Source: Streptomyces sp. 1-11 (GTDB lineage Bacteria > Actinomycetota > Actinomycetes > Streptomycetales > Streptomycetaceae). Taken from it: a DNA stretch of 64,000 nucleotides. The translations under genes were made by a program, and so were the position numbers. The notes below the pieces were generated by a model. The model did not search any database, had not been told where the DNA came from, and worked only from the letters and a program-made list of their open reading frames with translations. Location of the stretch: contig NZ_BJTV01000008.1 of the NCBI RefSeq assembly GCF_007176755.1, forward strand, positions 186,001-250,000, in the 5' to 3' direction. Each line of letters opens with the position of its first letter. The first letter of the stretch is position 1. This document shows, in pieces, positions 15,964 to 24,999 of this stretch.

Positions 15964-16533
15964 TCAGTGCATGAGTGGGGCCATGGAGCAGGCGCGGCCC
16001 CACATGCCACGGAGTTGCTCCGAGGGCCGCTGCTGTTCGCCGTGCAGGGCGTTGAGGATCACCAGGGATCCGGTGAGAGCGGGCACCGCCCACTGCGCGC
16101 AGGCGAGATGCCGCCGGGCCTTGTCGGTGTCGACGGGGTGCCGGGCCGACTGCGCGGTGTCCTGGGGGTCGGAGGAAGAGGCGAGTTCGATCTTCTTGCC
16201 GAGGACGCGGGCATAGGCGGTGGCGGCGAGCGCCGCGGCGGTGATCACCGTTTTGGCGGTGGTGGAGGCGGCCACGCCCTTCTGGTTGGCGATCCGGTGG
16301 GCGTTGACGACGAGCAGCCCACCGCCCCCGTAGAGGTGGGCACCGATGGCGGCGGCGTTGACCGGCACCCACTTCGCCCAGCCGGCGGACGCGATACGAG
16401 CCTGCGCGGTCTCGGTGGCGCCTTCCTGCCGCGCCGCGCCGTTGAGTCCGACCGCTCCCATCAGAGAGCCGCCGAACCACGCCGCCAGTCCCAGATCGTG
16501 CAGGCTCCGAATTGCGGTGTTGCGTCCGGACAT
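15964..16533 (-). CDS. Hypothetical membrane protein
   Basis: A 189-residue protein with an excellent AAGGAG ribosome site 7 bases before the ATG at 16533. Hydrophobic segments are at residues 12-30 (LGLAAWFGGSLMGAVGLNG), 55-78 (VNAAAIGAHLYGGGGLLVVN), 90-105 (TVITAAALAATAYARVLG) and 148-165 (WAVPALTGSLVILNALHG), a four-helix integral membrane protein. The loop after the third helix is acidic and Ser-rich. It belongs to a type common in Streptomyces but has no assigned role. It marks the end of the decayed region. Confidence 0.8.
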   Translation of the reverse strand: MSGRNTAIRSLHDLGLAAWFGGSLMGAVGLNGAARQEGATETAQARIASAGWAKWVPVNAAAIGAHLYGGGGLLVVNAHRIANQKGVAASTTAKTVITAAALAATAYARVLGKKIELASSSDPQDTAQSARHPVDTDKARRHLACAQWAVPALTGSLVILNALHGEQQRPSEQLRGMWGRACSMAPLMH

Positions 16534-16736
16534 GCTGGTGCTCCTTCAGGAGGCGGCGGTGGTCGGCACTCCGTCCAGCCTCGCCCGGCCATGACCCGGC
16601 CGCTATCACTGTTGGCCCAGACGGGCTGTCCGGCCTCGGTGGACACCCTCGGTGGGCCGCGCCCGCGGCGGCCCTCGCGCTCCGGTGATTCGGTGCATGC
16701 GACGCGGCGCACGTCGGGTGATGAGTGCTCCGAGTG

Positions 16737-17372
16737 TCAGATGGCCTCTTGGGGGCGGGTGGTGCTGAGGCGTTCGAAGAGGCCGGCCAGATGCGTGTGC
16801 AGGGCTTCCTCGGCCTCGTTCGCGGTCAAGTGGCCGATGAGCACGTGGGTGGTGAGGCCGTCGGCGAGGGCGAGCAGAGTGCGGGCTTCGTTCCGGGAGC
16901 CGGGCGGCGCCACGCCTTCGCCGGCCGAGCGGCTCTCGGTGGCCTCCGTGACAAGGCGGACGACGAGGTTCTCCAGGGCCGCATAGCTCGTTCTCAGCGG
17001 GCCGGCGAGTGGCTCGCTGACAGCGGCCTGAGCGACGAAGGCGAGCCAGATCCTTGCCTCGGCGCGGTGTTCCTCGCGGAGCAGGGCGATTTCGTCGGCC
17101 GCGTGGCCCAGGGTGGTGGCGGCCGACTGGGCCGGGCTCGCGGCCAGGCGGGTTCTCACTCGTTCGGCGATGCGGTCGCCGACATGGTCGACGGCGAAGA
17201 GGAGCATCTCCTCCTTGCTGCGGAAGCAGCGCTGAACGGCGCCCAGCGAGACCTGCGCGCGAGCGGCGACGTCGCGCATGCTCACCGCCTCCAGGCCGTG
17301 TTCGTCGGCGAGGAGGCAGACAGCCTCGGCGATCCGGCGGCGTCGGCTTTCGTAGTCCACCTGTTTAGGCAT
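16737..17372 (-). CDS. TetR family regulator, probable controller of the divergent amidase
   Basis: A 211-residue protein with the TetR N-terminal helix-turn-helix: RRRRIAEAVCLLADEHGLEA, then SMRDVAARAQVSLGAVQRCF. Residues 60-200 form the variable ligand/dimer domain (LLFAVDHVGDRIAERVRTRL; LLALADGLTTHVLIGHLTA). TetR proteins repress until a small ligand binds. The gene is divergent from the amidase, and a perfect 16-bp palindrome lies between the two starts, so it probably represses the amidase and itself. The ligand is unknown, possibly an amide or its product. Confidence 0.9.
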   Translation of the reverse strand: MPKQVDYESRRRRIAEAVCLLADEHGLEAVSMRDVAARAQVSLGAVQRCFRSKEEMLLFAVDHVGDRIAERVRTRLAASPAQSAATTLGHAADEIALLREEHRAEARIWLAFVAQAAVSEPLAGPLRTSYAALENLVVRLVTEATESRSAGEGVAPPGSRNEARTLLALADGLTTHVLIGHLTANEAEEALHTHLAGLFERLSTTRPQEAI

Positions 17373-17393
17373 GCTCGGCCACTCTCCTTGTTC

Positions 17394-17409
17394 CGATACG
17401 ATCGTATCG
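17394..17409. promoter_or_regulatory. Perfect 16-bp palindrome, probable TetR operator
   Basis: CGATACGATCGTATCG reads the same on both strands. It is 22 bases from the TetR start and 54 bases from the amidase start, where both divergent promoters must lie. Confidence 0.8.
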
Positions 17410-17462
17410 CCTCCGGGCCAGAGTTCGGTTCCGAGTACTTCGGCGTGTGGATGGGAAGCGCG

Positions 17463-18905
17463 ATGATCAGTCAGGACGCCCTGTGGACGATGACGGCCGC
17501 CGCCCAGGCGACTGCGGTCCGACGCGGGGATGTGTCGGCGGTCGAACTGATCGACAGTCATCTGGGACGCATCGCCGAGGTCAACCCGCAGGTCAACGCG
17601 GTCACGCAGCTGTTGGCCGACCGAGCCCGCGAGGCCGCGGCGCACACGGACCGGCGGCGAGCGGCGGGCGAGGAACTCGGGCCACTGGCCGGTGTGCCGT
17701 TCACGGTGAAGGAGACCACGGCCGTGGAAGGCGTCCCGACCACACTGGGAACGGCACGCTTCCGCGACCTGGTGGCCCCGGCCGACGCACCCCCGGTGGC
17801 CCGGCTCCGCGCGGCGGGAGCCATCCCGATCGGCCACAGCAACATGCCCACCCTCGTCCTGGCCGGGATGCACACCCGCAGCGAGTTGTTCGGCGACACC
17901 GCCAACCCGTGGGACCCGGGCCGGACCCCGGGCGGCAGCAGCGGCGGCGACGGAGTGGCCGTCGCCACCGGCATGGCTCCACTCGGACTCGGCAACGATT
18001 CGGGCGGATCCGTACGGATCCCGGCCGCTTTCTGCGGCGTGACGGGACTGAAGCCGACCACCGGGCGATTCCCCGCCGACCACCGCGTCCTCGGCCCGGA
18101 CGACCCGGGACCGGCCTCACAGATGCTGGTCACCGACGGACCCCTGGCCCGTACGGTCGCCGACCTGCGGCTGGCGTTCGAGGCGCTGGCCGGCACCGAC
18201 CCGCGGGATCCACGGGCCGTACCCGTGCCCCTCTACGGCGAACCGCTGCCCGGGCCGGTGAAGGTCGCGCTGGTCGCCGACCCCGGCGGCCACGGCGTCC
18301 ACCCCGCGGTCCGTGGGGCCGTCACAGCGGCAGCGGACGCACTGCGCGACGCGGGGTACGACGTACGGGAGACGGCAGACGTTCCCCGGTTGGACGAGGC
18401 ACTCGAGGCATACGGCCGGATCACCGTGACCGAGTTCGCCCCGACCTGGCCGGTGGTGCGGAAACTGCTCGGCGAAGGCGGAGACCGCTACATCCAGATG
18501 GCCATGGACAGGACTCCGCCCGCGGACGCCGCGGAGCTGACCGGGCTGATGGGGACCTGGCTCGGTATCCGCCGCTCCTGGGCGGAGTTCCTCGACGAGT
18601 ACCCGCTGCTGCTCGGACCGGTGTTCACCGAGCCGCCCGTCGAGCCGGGACTGGAGTCACGCGACGAAGCGGGAAGGGCACGGGTCGCCGCGGGCATGCG
18701 CCTGTGCACGGTGACCAGCTTCGTGGGCGTACCCGCGGTCGCCGTACCGACCGGAGTCGGCGACGGACTGCCGTCCGGCGTGCAGATCATCGGGCGCGCT
18801 TTCCGCGAAGACCTGTGCCTGGCCGCCGCCCAGGCGATCGAAGACCGCCTGGGCGTGCTCACGCCGATCGACCCGCGCCCCGAAGCCCCGGCCGCCGCAC
18901 GGTAG
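17463..18905 (+). CDS. Amidase signature family enzyme
   Basis: A 480-residue amidase of normal length. The Ser-cisSer-Lys triad is complete: Lys83 in PFTVKETT, cis-Ser159 in PGGSSGGDG and nucleophile Ser183 in NDSGGSVRIPAAFCG, followed by TGLKPTTGRFP. The family hydrolyses amides to acid and ammonia, in the cytoplasm; fatty amides, aryl amides and cyclic amides are all known substrates. The ATG at 17463 is the chosen start, with an ATG at 17451 as an alternative. It is divergently paired with a TetR gene, and no transporter accompanies it, so the substrate is probably a diffusible amide. The exact substrate cannot be read. Confidence 0.9.
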   Translation: MISQDALWTMTAAAQATAVRRGDVSAVELIDSHLGRIAEVNPQVNAVTQLLADRAREAAAHTDRRRAAGEELGPLAGVPFTVKETTAVEGVPTTLGTARFRDLVAPADAPPVARLRAAGAIPIGHSNMPTLVLAGMHTRSELFGDTANPWDPGRTPGGSSGGDGVAVATGMAPLGLGNDSGGSVRIPAAFCGVTGLKPTTGRFPADHRVLGPDDPGPASQMLVTDGPLARTVADLRLAFEALAGTDPRDPRAVPVPLYGEPLPGPVKVALVADPGGHGVHPAVRGAVTAAADALRDAGYDVRETADVPRLDEALEAYGRITVTEFAPTWPVVRKLLGEGGDRYIQMAMDRTPPADAAELTGLMGTWLGIRRSWAEFLDEYPLLLGPVFTEPPVEPGLESRDEAGRARVAAGMRLCTVTSFVGVPAVAVPTGVGDGLPSGVQIIGRAFREDLCLAAAQAIEDRLGVLTPIDPRPEAPAAAR

Positions 18906-19029
18906 TTCGGCGGGTGTGCAGCGGGGGCGGGCATCGGCCGACAGCAGGTGCCGGCCGTGCCGGGCGGCCACGACGGCCGGTGCGCCGAGACCGGGGAGCA
19001 CGCTGACGGCCGCAGGGCGCCGGTGCAGG

Positions 19030-19049
19030 CGGGAGCGGGACCGCTCCCG
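19030..19049. terminator. Small hairpin between convergent genes
   Basis: CGGGAGCGG and CCGCTCCCG form a 9-bp inverted repeat with a very short spacer, just before the permease stop. It lies between the amidase and the convergent transporter operon. Confidence 0.4.
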
Positions 19050-19053
19050 TGGG

Positions 19054-20088
19054 TCACAGCACCCGGCGCCTGCGGCCCAGCCAGGTCTGGGCGATGACGA
19101 CCACCGCCAGGAAGGCGCCGCTGACCACCTGCTGGTAGGCCGAGTCGAGGGAGCCGATCTGGTTGATGACGTTCTGGATGACCTTCAGCAGCGCCACGCC
19201 GACTAGCGAGCCGCTGATGAACCCGAACCCGCCGGTCAGCAGCGTGCCGCCGATGACCACCGCCGAGATCGCCTCCAGCTCCATGCCGGAACCCAGGATC
19301 GTGACGCCCGACAGCAGCCACGCCGCGTTCAGCGCGCCCGCGAGGCCCGCGCACAGCCCGGACACGGTGTAGACGGCGACCTTGGTACGGGCCACGGGCG
19401 CGCCCATCAGCGCCGCCGCGTCCTCGTTGCCGCCGACCGCGTACACGTACTGGCCGAAGCGAGTGCGCCGCAGCACCGCCGCGCCCAGCACGAACAGCGC
19501 CAGCGTGATCCACACCGGTACGCCGACGCCGAGCAGCGAACCCTGCCCGAGCTTCGCGAAGAACGCGCCCTTGTCCACGAGGTACGTCCGCGAACCCTCG
19601 TCGGTCAGCGCCAGCAGGACGCCGCGCGCACCGAGCATGGAGGCCAGGGTGACGATGAACGGGGCCAGCCCCGAGCGCGCGATCAGCAGCCCGTTGAGCA
19701 GGCCGACGAGCCCGCACACCACGAGCGGCAGCAGCAGCGCCACCGCGGTGCCGTACCGCGAGCCCCATGCCGCGAGCACCCCGCCGAGGGCGAACAGCGA
19801 GCCGACCGAGAGGTCGATGCCGCCGGTGACGATCACGAAGGTCATGCCGAGCGCGACGACGGCGAGGAACGCCGACGACAGCGCCATGTTCTCCAGGTTG
19901 TCGCCGGTCAGGAAGGTGTCGAAGCTCAGCGACGCCACGGCCATCGCGATCACCAGGGTGACCAGCGCGCCGTGCTGCTGGGCGAGCGCGCTCAGCCGTT
20001 CCGAGCGGCCGGCGCCGGGCGGGTCGTCGGTGTTCTGAGCGGTGGGGACGTCTTCGCGCATGGTGGCTTCCCCGGCGTCCGTGGTCAT
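19054..20088 (-). CDS. Sugar ABC transporter permease, YjfF-like
   Basis: A 344-residue RbsC/YjfF-type permease. After a polar N-terminus of about 40 residues come 8-10 membrane helices, beginning ALVTLVIAMAVASLSFDTFL. It contains the family signatures VIVTGGIDLSVGSLFALGGV and TVSGLCAGLAGALNAAW. It is the fourth and last gene of the operon in transcription order (binding protein, ATPase, permease, permease), the same order as E. coli ytfQ-ytfR-ytfT-yjfF. Its ATG overlaps the stop of the preceding permease by 4 bases (ATGA). Together the two permeases make the membrane channel. Confidence 0.9.
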   Translation of the reverse strand: MTTDAGEATMREDVPTAQNTDDPPGAGRSERLSALAQQHGALVTLVIAMAVASLSFDTFLTGDNLENMALSSAFLAVVALGMTFVIVTGGIDLSVGSLFALGGVLAAWGSRYGTAVALLLPLVVCGLVGLLNGLLIARSGLAPFIVTLASMLGARGVLLALTDEGSRTYLVDKGAFFAKLGQGSLLGVGVPVWITLALFVLGAAVLRRTRFGQYVYAVGGNEDAAALMGAPVARTKVAVYTVSGLCAGLAGALNAAWLLSGVTILGSGMELEAISAVVIGGTLLTGGFGFISGSLVGVALLKVIQNVINQIGSLDSAYQQVVSGAFLAVVVIAQTWLGRRRRVL

Positions 20089-21039
20089 CGCTTCCCCCGT
20101 TCGCGTGCCGCGTACACGGCGCCGACGATCACCACGGCCTGCGCGATCTGCGTCCACGACGGGGGCAGGTCGTGCTTGATGAGCGTGGTGGTGAGCAGTT
20201 GGATCAGTACGGCGCCCGCGACCGTGCCGCCGATGCGGACCCGACCGCCGCTGAGCGGGGTGCCGCCGACGACCACCGCGGTGATGGCGGACAGTTCCAT
20301 CAGGGTGCCCAGCGAGGTCGGGTCGCTCGCGGTGAGCCGGGCGGTCGCCAGCACGCCCGCGATCGCGGCCAGCGCGCCGGAGCATACGTACACCACGACC
20401 AGCACCCGGCGTACGGGCAGCCCCGCGAGCCGGGCCGCCGGACGGCTGTCGCCGATGGCCAGCAGCTGCCGGCCGAACGTGGAGCGCCGCACGACGAAGG
20501 CCACGAGCAGGGCCAGCGCGGCCGCTATCAGCACCAGGTAGGGGACGCCCAGCACGTCGCCGGAGCCCAGGGTCGCGAGGCCGGGGTCGTGGACGTCCTT
20601 GAGCTGGGGGAGCAGCACCAGGGCGAGGCCCCGGGCGGCGACCATCAGGGCGAGCGTGGCGACGATCGGCTGCACCCCGACGAAGGCGACCAGCGCCCCG
20701 CTCGCGGCGCCTGCCACCACTCCGCCGACGACCGCGATCAGCGTGGCGAGCCAGGGCCCGTAACCGAGGTACAGCGACAGCAGCGAGGTGGACAGCGCCA
20801 TCACCGACCCCACCGACAGGTCGACGCCCTCGGTGCCGATGGCGAGCGCCATGCCGAGCGCCACGATCAGCACGGGCGCCACCTGCACGGCCTGGGTGCG
20901 GAAGTTCTCCGCGGAGGCGAAGTGCGGGGTGAAGGCGAAGTTGAACAGCAGCAGGACCACCACACCGCCGTAGACGCCGTAGTCCTGCAGCAGGCGCATC
21001 GCCCTGTCCCGGTCCACCGCGCCCCGGGCGAGGCTCAGT

Positions 21040-21047
<8 letters not shown>
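20085..21047 (-). CDS. Sugar ABC transporter permease, YtfT-like
   Basis: A 320-residue RbsC-type permease with about eight membrane helices, beginning VYGGVVVLLLFNFAFTPHFA. It has AIGTEGVDLSVGSVMALSTS (the family's EGIDLSVG signature) and VVVYVCSGALAAIAGVLATA. The start overlaps the ATPase gene by 8 bases, and the stop overlaps the next permease by 4, so translation is tightly coupled. The presence of two different permeases rather than one homodimeric RbsC type is the special feature of the YtfQRT-YjfF (galactofuranose) systems. Confidence 0.9.
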
Positions 21048-22557
<1,510 letters not shown>

Positions 22558-22558
22558 C

Positions 22559-23656
22559 TCAGAAGGCCTTGCCCAGGTCGGACTTGGCGTTGGCCTCGGT
22601 GTAGGAGCTGTCCTGGATGACGATGTCCTGGGCCACCTTCTGGCCCTGGGTGAAGCTGTCCAGGGTCTGGAACGCCAGCGGCCCGAAACGCGGGTTGGAC
22701 TCGATCACACCGGAGATCCAGCCGTCCACGATGCCCTGCACGGCGTTGCGCGTGCCGTCGATGGTGACGATCTTGACGTCACCGGGCTTCTTGCCCGCGC
22801 TCTTGAGGGCGTTGACCGCGCCGAGGCCCATCTCGTCGTTCTCGGCGTAGATGCCCTTGATCCCCGGCTTGGACTGGATCAGGTTCTCGGTGACCGACTG
22901 GCCCTTCTCCCGGGCGAACTCGGCGGTCTGCCGGAACACGATCTTCAGGCCGGGGGCCTTCTCCTTGACGCGGTCCTCGAAGCCCTTGGTGCGCTCGGTG
23001 GTGACGTTGTTGCCGGCCGCGCCGAGCAGGACGGCGATCTCGCCCTTGCCGCCGGTCGCCGCGATCATCTGGTCGGCCGCCCGCTTGCCCTGCTCGACGA
23101 AGTCGGAGCCGATGAAGCTCACGTAGTCCCTGCAGGCCGTGGCGTTGATCTTGCGGTCCACCGTGACGATCGGGATGTGCTTGGCGGCCGCGGTGCGCAG
23201 CACCGGTTCCCAGCCGTCCGAGTTGAGCGGAGCGATGACCAGCAGGTCGGCGCCCTTGGCGATGAGGTCCTGGACGTCGCTGATCTGCTTGGAGAACTGC
23301 GACTGGGCGTTGGCGGTGAGCAGTTTGACGCCCCGCTTCTGCGCCTCCGCCTTGATGGAGGCGGTCTCCGCGATCCGGAAGGGGTTGGCCTCCTTCTCGG
23401 ACTGGGAGAACCCGACGGTCGCGGACTTCAGGTCCAGCTTCTTGCCGCCGTAGGCGTCGATGGCGCAGGTCGGTCCGGAACCGCCGCTCGGCGAGGCGAC
23501 GACCTGGCCGGCGTCCTTGTCCTGCGAGGCGGCCTTGTCGCCGCCGGAGTCGTCCTCCGACTTGGCGCATCCGGCCATCAGGGCCAGGCTCGTGGCGAGA
23601 CCGGCGGCGAGCAGGGTCCGCGTACAGGCGCGACGCAGTGGTGCTGTGGGCTTCAT
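22559..23656 (-). CDS. Sugar-binding lipoprotein, YtfQ-like
   Basis: A 365-residue substrate-binding protein of the periplasmic binding protein I/LacI fold. The N-terminus is a lipoprotein signal with the lipobox LMAGC (Cys about 29), so it is tethered to the outer face of the membrane. The mature start ATVGFSQSEKEANPFRIAET and the sections LIAKGADLLVIAPLNSDGWE and KHIPIVTVDRKINA are close to E. coli YtfQ, a galactofuranose-binding protein, by recall. YAENDEMGLGAVNALKSAGK is the family's second-domain loop. First gene of the operon. A LacI-like site lies 104 bases upstream of the ATG at 23656. Confidence 0.88.
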   Translation of the reverse strand: MKPTAPLRRACTRTLLAAGLATSLALMAGCAKSEDDSGGDKAASQDKDAGQVVASPSGGSGPTCAIDAYGGKKLDLKSATVGFSQSEKEANPFRIAETASIKAEAQKRGVKLLTANAQSQFSKQISDVQDLIAKGADLLVIAPLNSDGWEPVLRTAAAKHIPIVTVDRKINATACRDYVSFIGSDFVEQGKRAADQMIAATGGKGEIAVLLGAAGNNVTTERTKGFEDRVKEKAPGLKIVFRQTAEFAREKGQSVTENLIQSKPGIKGIYAENDEMGLGAVNALKSAGKKPGDVKIVTIDGTRNAVQGIVDGWISGVIESNPRFGPLAFQTLDSFTQGQKVAQDIVIQDSSYTEANAKSDLGKAF

Positions 23657-23759
23657 GCAAGTCCCCAAACGGCGTGGCCCCGGCGCGCCGTAAGCGCTCA
23701 CGGGGGTAGGACGGTTCTTGCGGTCAACTCGGCGTGCACGTCGTTTCAGGGGAGGTTTT

Positions 23760-23773
23760 TACATCGTTGGAAG
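23760..23773 (-). promoter_or_regulatory. LacI-family site upstream of the transporter operon
   Basis: TACATCGTTGGAAG. It matches 13 of 14 bases of the site at 24938-24951 when that site is read on the minus strand. It lies 104 bases upstream of the binding-protein start, in a suitable place for repression of the operon. Confidence 0.6.
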
Positions 23774-23826
23774 AGCGCTGTAAACCCTCCCGTCCGAAAT
23801 CCCGGCCGGGCGCCCGGCGTCGCCTC

Positions 23827-24885
23827 TCATCGTCGTCCCAGCGTGCTCTCCCGCTCCACCAGCCGGAACTCCGCGGTGAGTTCGCGTCCGCCGGGCTCTT
23901 CGCGTCCGGCGAGACTGCGCAGCAGCGAGCCCACCGCCATCCGTGCGATGGCCTGCTTGTCCGGTGCGATCGTGGTCAGCGACACCGCGCCGAACCGGCC
24001 CTCGGCGATGTCGTCGAAACCGACCACGGCGACGTCCCACGGCACCCGCAGACCCCGCTCGTGCAGCACCCGCATCGCGCCGATCGCGATCAGGTCGTTC
24101 AGCGCGAACACCGCGTCCGGCCGTACGCCCGAGTCGAGCAGTTCGGCCATGGCCCGGGCGCCGTCGTCCCGGTCCCAGCCGCCGACCGGGACCACCAGGT
24201 CGTCCGGCGCCGGCACCCCGGCCGCCGCCAGCTCCTGCCGCCAGCCGACGAGTCGCAGGTGGGCCGGGCGGTTCGCGGAGTCCGTACGGGCGCCCAGGTA
24301 GGCGATCCGGGTGCGGCCCCGGCCCAGCAGATGGCGTACCGCGGCCCGGGCGGCGGCCACGTTGTCGATGGCGATGTGGTCGTGCGGGGCGTCGTACTCG
24401 CGCTCGCCGAGCAGCACCAGTGGCACGTCGTCGGACCGCCCCTGCAGGTCCTCGGCCTCCAGCTCCAGCGGGCTGAGGATGAGCCCGTCGATCACCCGGG
24501 CCCGGAAGCCCTGGCTGACCAGCACCTCCTGCTCCCGTCTGCCGCGGGTGTGGTCCAGCAGCACGGTGAACTCGTGCTCCGCCGCCGCGTCGATCACCGC
24601 GCCGGCGAGTTCGGCGAAGTACGGGTTGCCCAGCTCCGGCACGGCCAGCGCGATGATGCCCGTGCGGCCCTTGCGCAGGTGCCGCGCGGTCAGGTTCGGC
24701 CGGTAGCCCAGCTCGTCGATGGCCTCCTGCACCCGGGCCCGCATACCCGGTGTGACGTGCGGATAGTTGTTCACGACGTTGGACACGGTCTTGATCGAGA
24801 CGCCGGCCCGCTCGGCCACGTCCTTCAGGCTGACCCGCAAGGGGATCTCCTCGGCATCGATGGGAGCTCCGAAGGGCGGAGCCAT
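23827..24885 (-). CDS. LacI family transcriptional regulator
   Basis: A LacI-type repressor of about 350 residues. The DNA-binding domain reads VSLKDVAERAGVSIKTVSNV, then VNNYPHVTPGMRARVQEAID and ELGYRPNLTARHLRKGRT; the rest is a sugar-binding PBP-I domain (IIALAVPELGNPYFAELAGA; GVRPDAVFALNDLIAIGAMR; VAVVGFDDIAEGRFGAVSLT). ATG at 24885 gives a 17-residue lead before the domain; a later start is possible. It sits between the transporter operon and the divergent GH2 gene, and shared sites occur at 23760 and 24938, so it probably represses both and is released by the imported sugar. Confidence 0.9.
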   Translation of the reverse strand: MAPPFGAPIDAEEIPLRVSLKDVAERAGVSIKTVSNVVNNYPHVTPGMRARVQEAIDELGYRPNLTARHLRKGRTGIIALAVPELGNPYFAELAGAVIDAAAEHEFTVLLDHTRGRREQEVLVSQGFRARVIDGLILSPLELEAEDLQGRSDDVPLVLLGEREYDAPHDHIAIDNVAAARAAVRHLLGRGRTRIAYLGARTDSANRPAHLRLVGWRQELAAAGVPAPDDLVVPVGGWDRDDGARAMAELLDSGVRPDAVFALNDLIAIGAMRVLHERGLRVPWDVAVVGFDDIAEGRFGAVSLTTIAPDKQAIARMAVGSLLRSLAGREEPGGRELTAEFRLVERESTLGRR

Positions 24886-24937
24886 GTCATGACTCTGGAC
24901 AGCGGCCGGGAGCCGTGCTCTCATGCCAACTGCCGTG

Positions 24938-24951
24938 CTTCCAACGTTGTA
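24938..24951. promoter_or_regulatory. LacI-family site between the LacI and GH2 genes
   Basis: CTTCCAACGTTGTA, whose minus-strand reading TACAACGTTGGAAG has the AACGTT core usual in LacI operators. It lies 49 bases before the GH2 start and 53 bases before the LacI start. Confidence 0.65.
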
Positions 24952-24999
24952 CAGACTGAAGCAACAAGCCGCCACCCTTCCTCAGCCATAGGGAGATCC

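Noticed and set aside
10000..16000. CRISPR array or tRNA genes in the decayed region
   Set aside because: No regularly spaced identical repeats with unique spacers and no cloverleaf-like segment were seen.
24943..24950. AACGTT as a plain restriction-like palindrome
   Set aside because: Chance short palindrome alone; it is kept only because the 14-bp context recurs at 23760.
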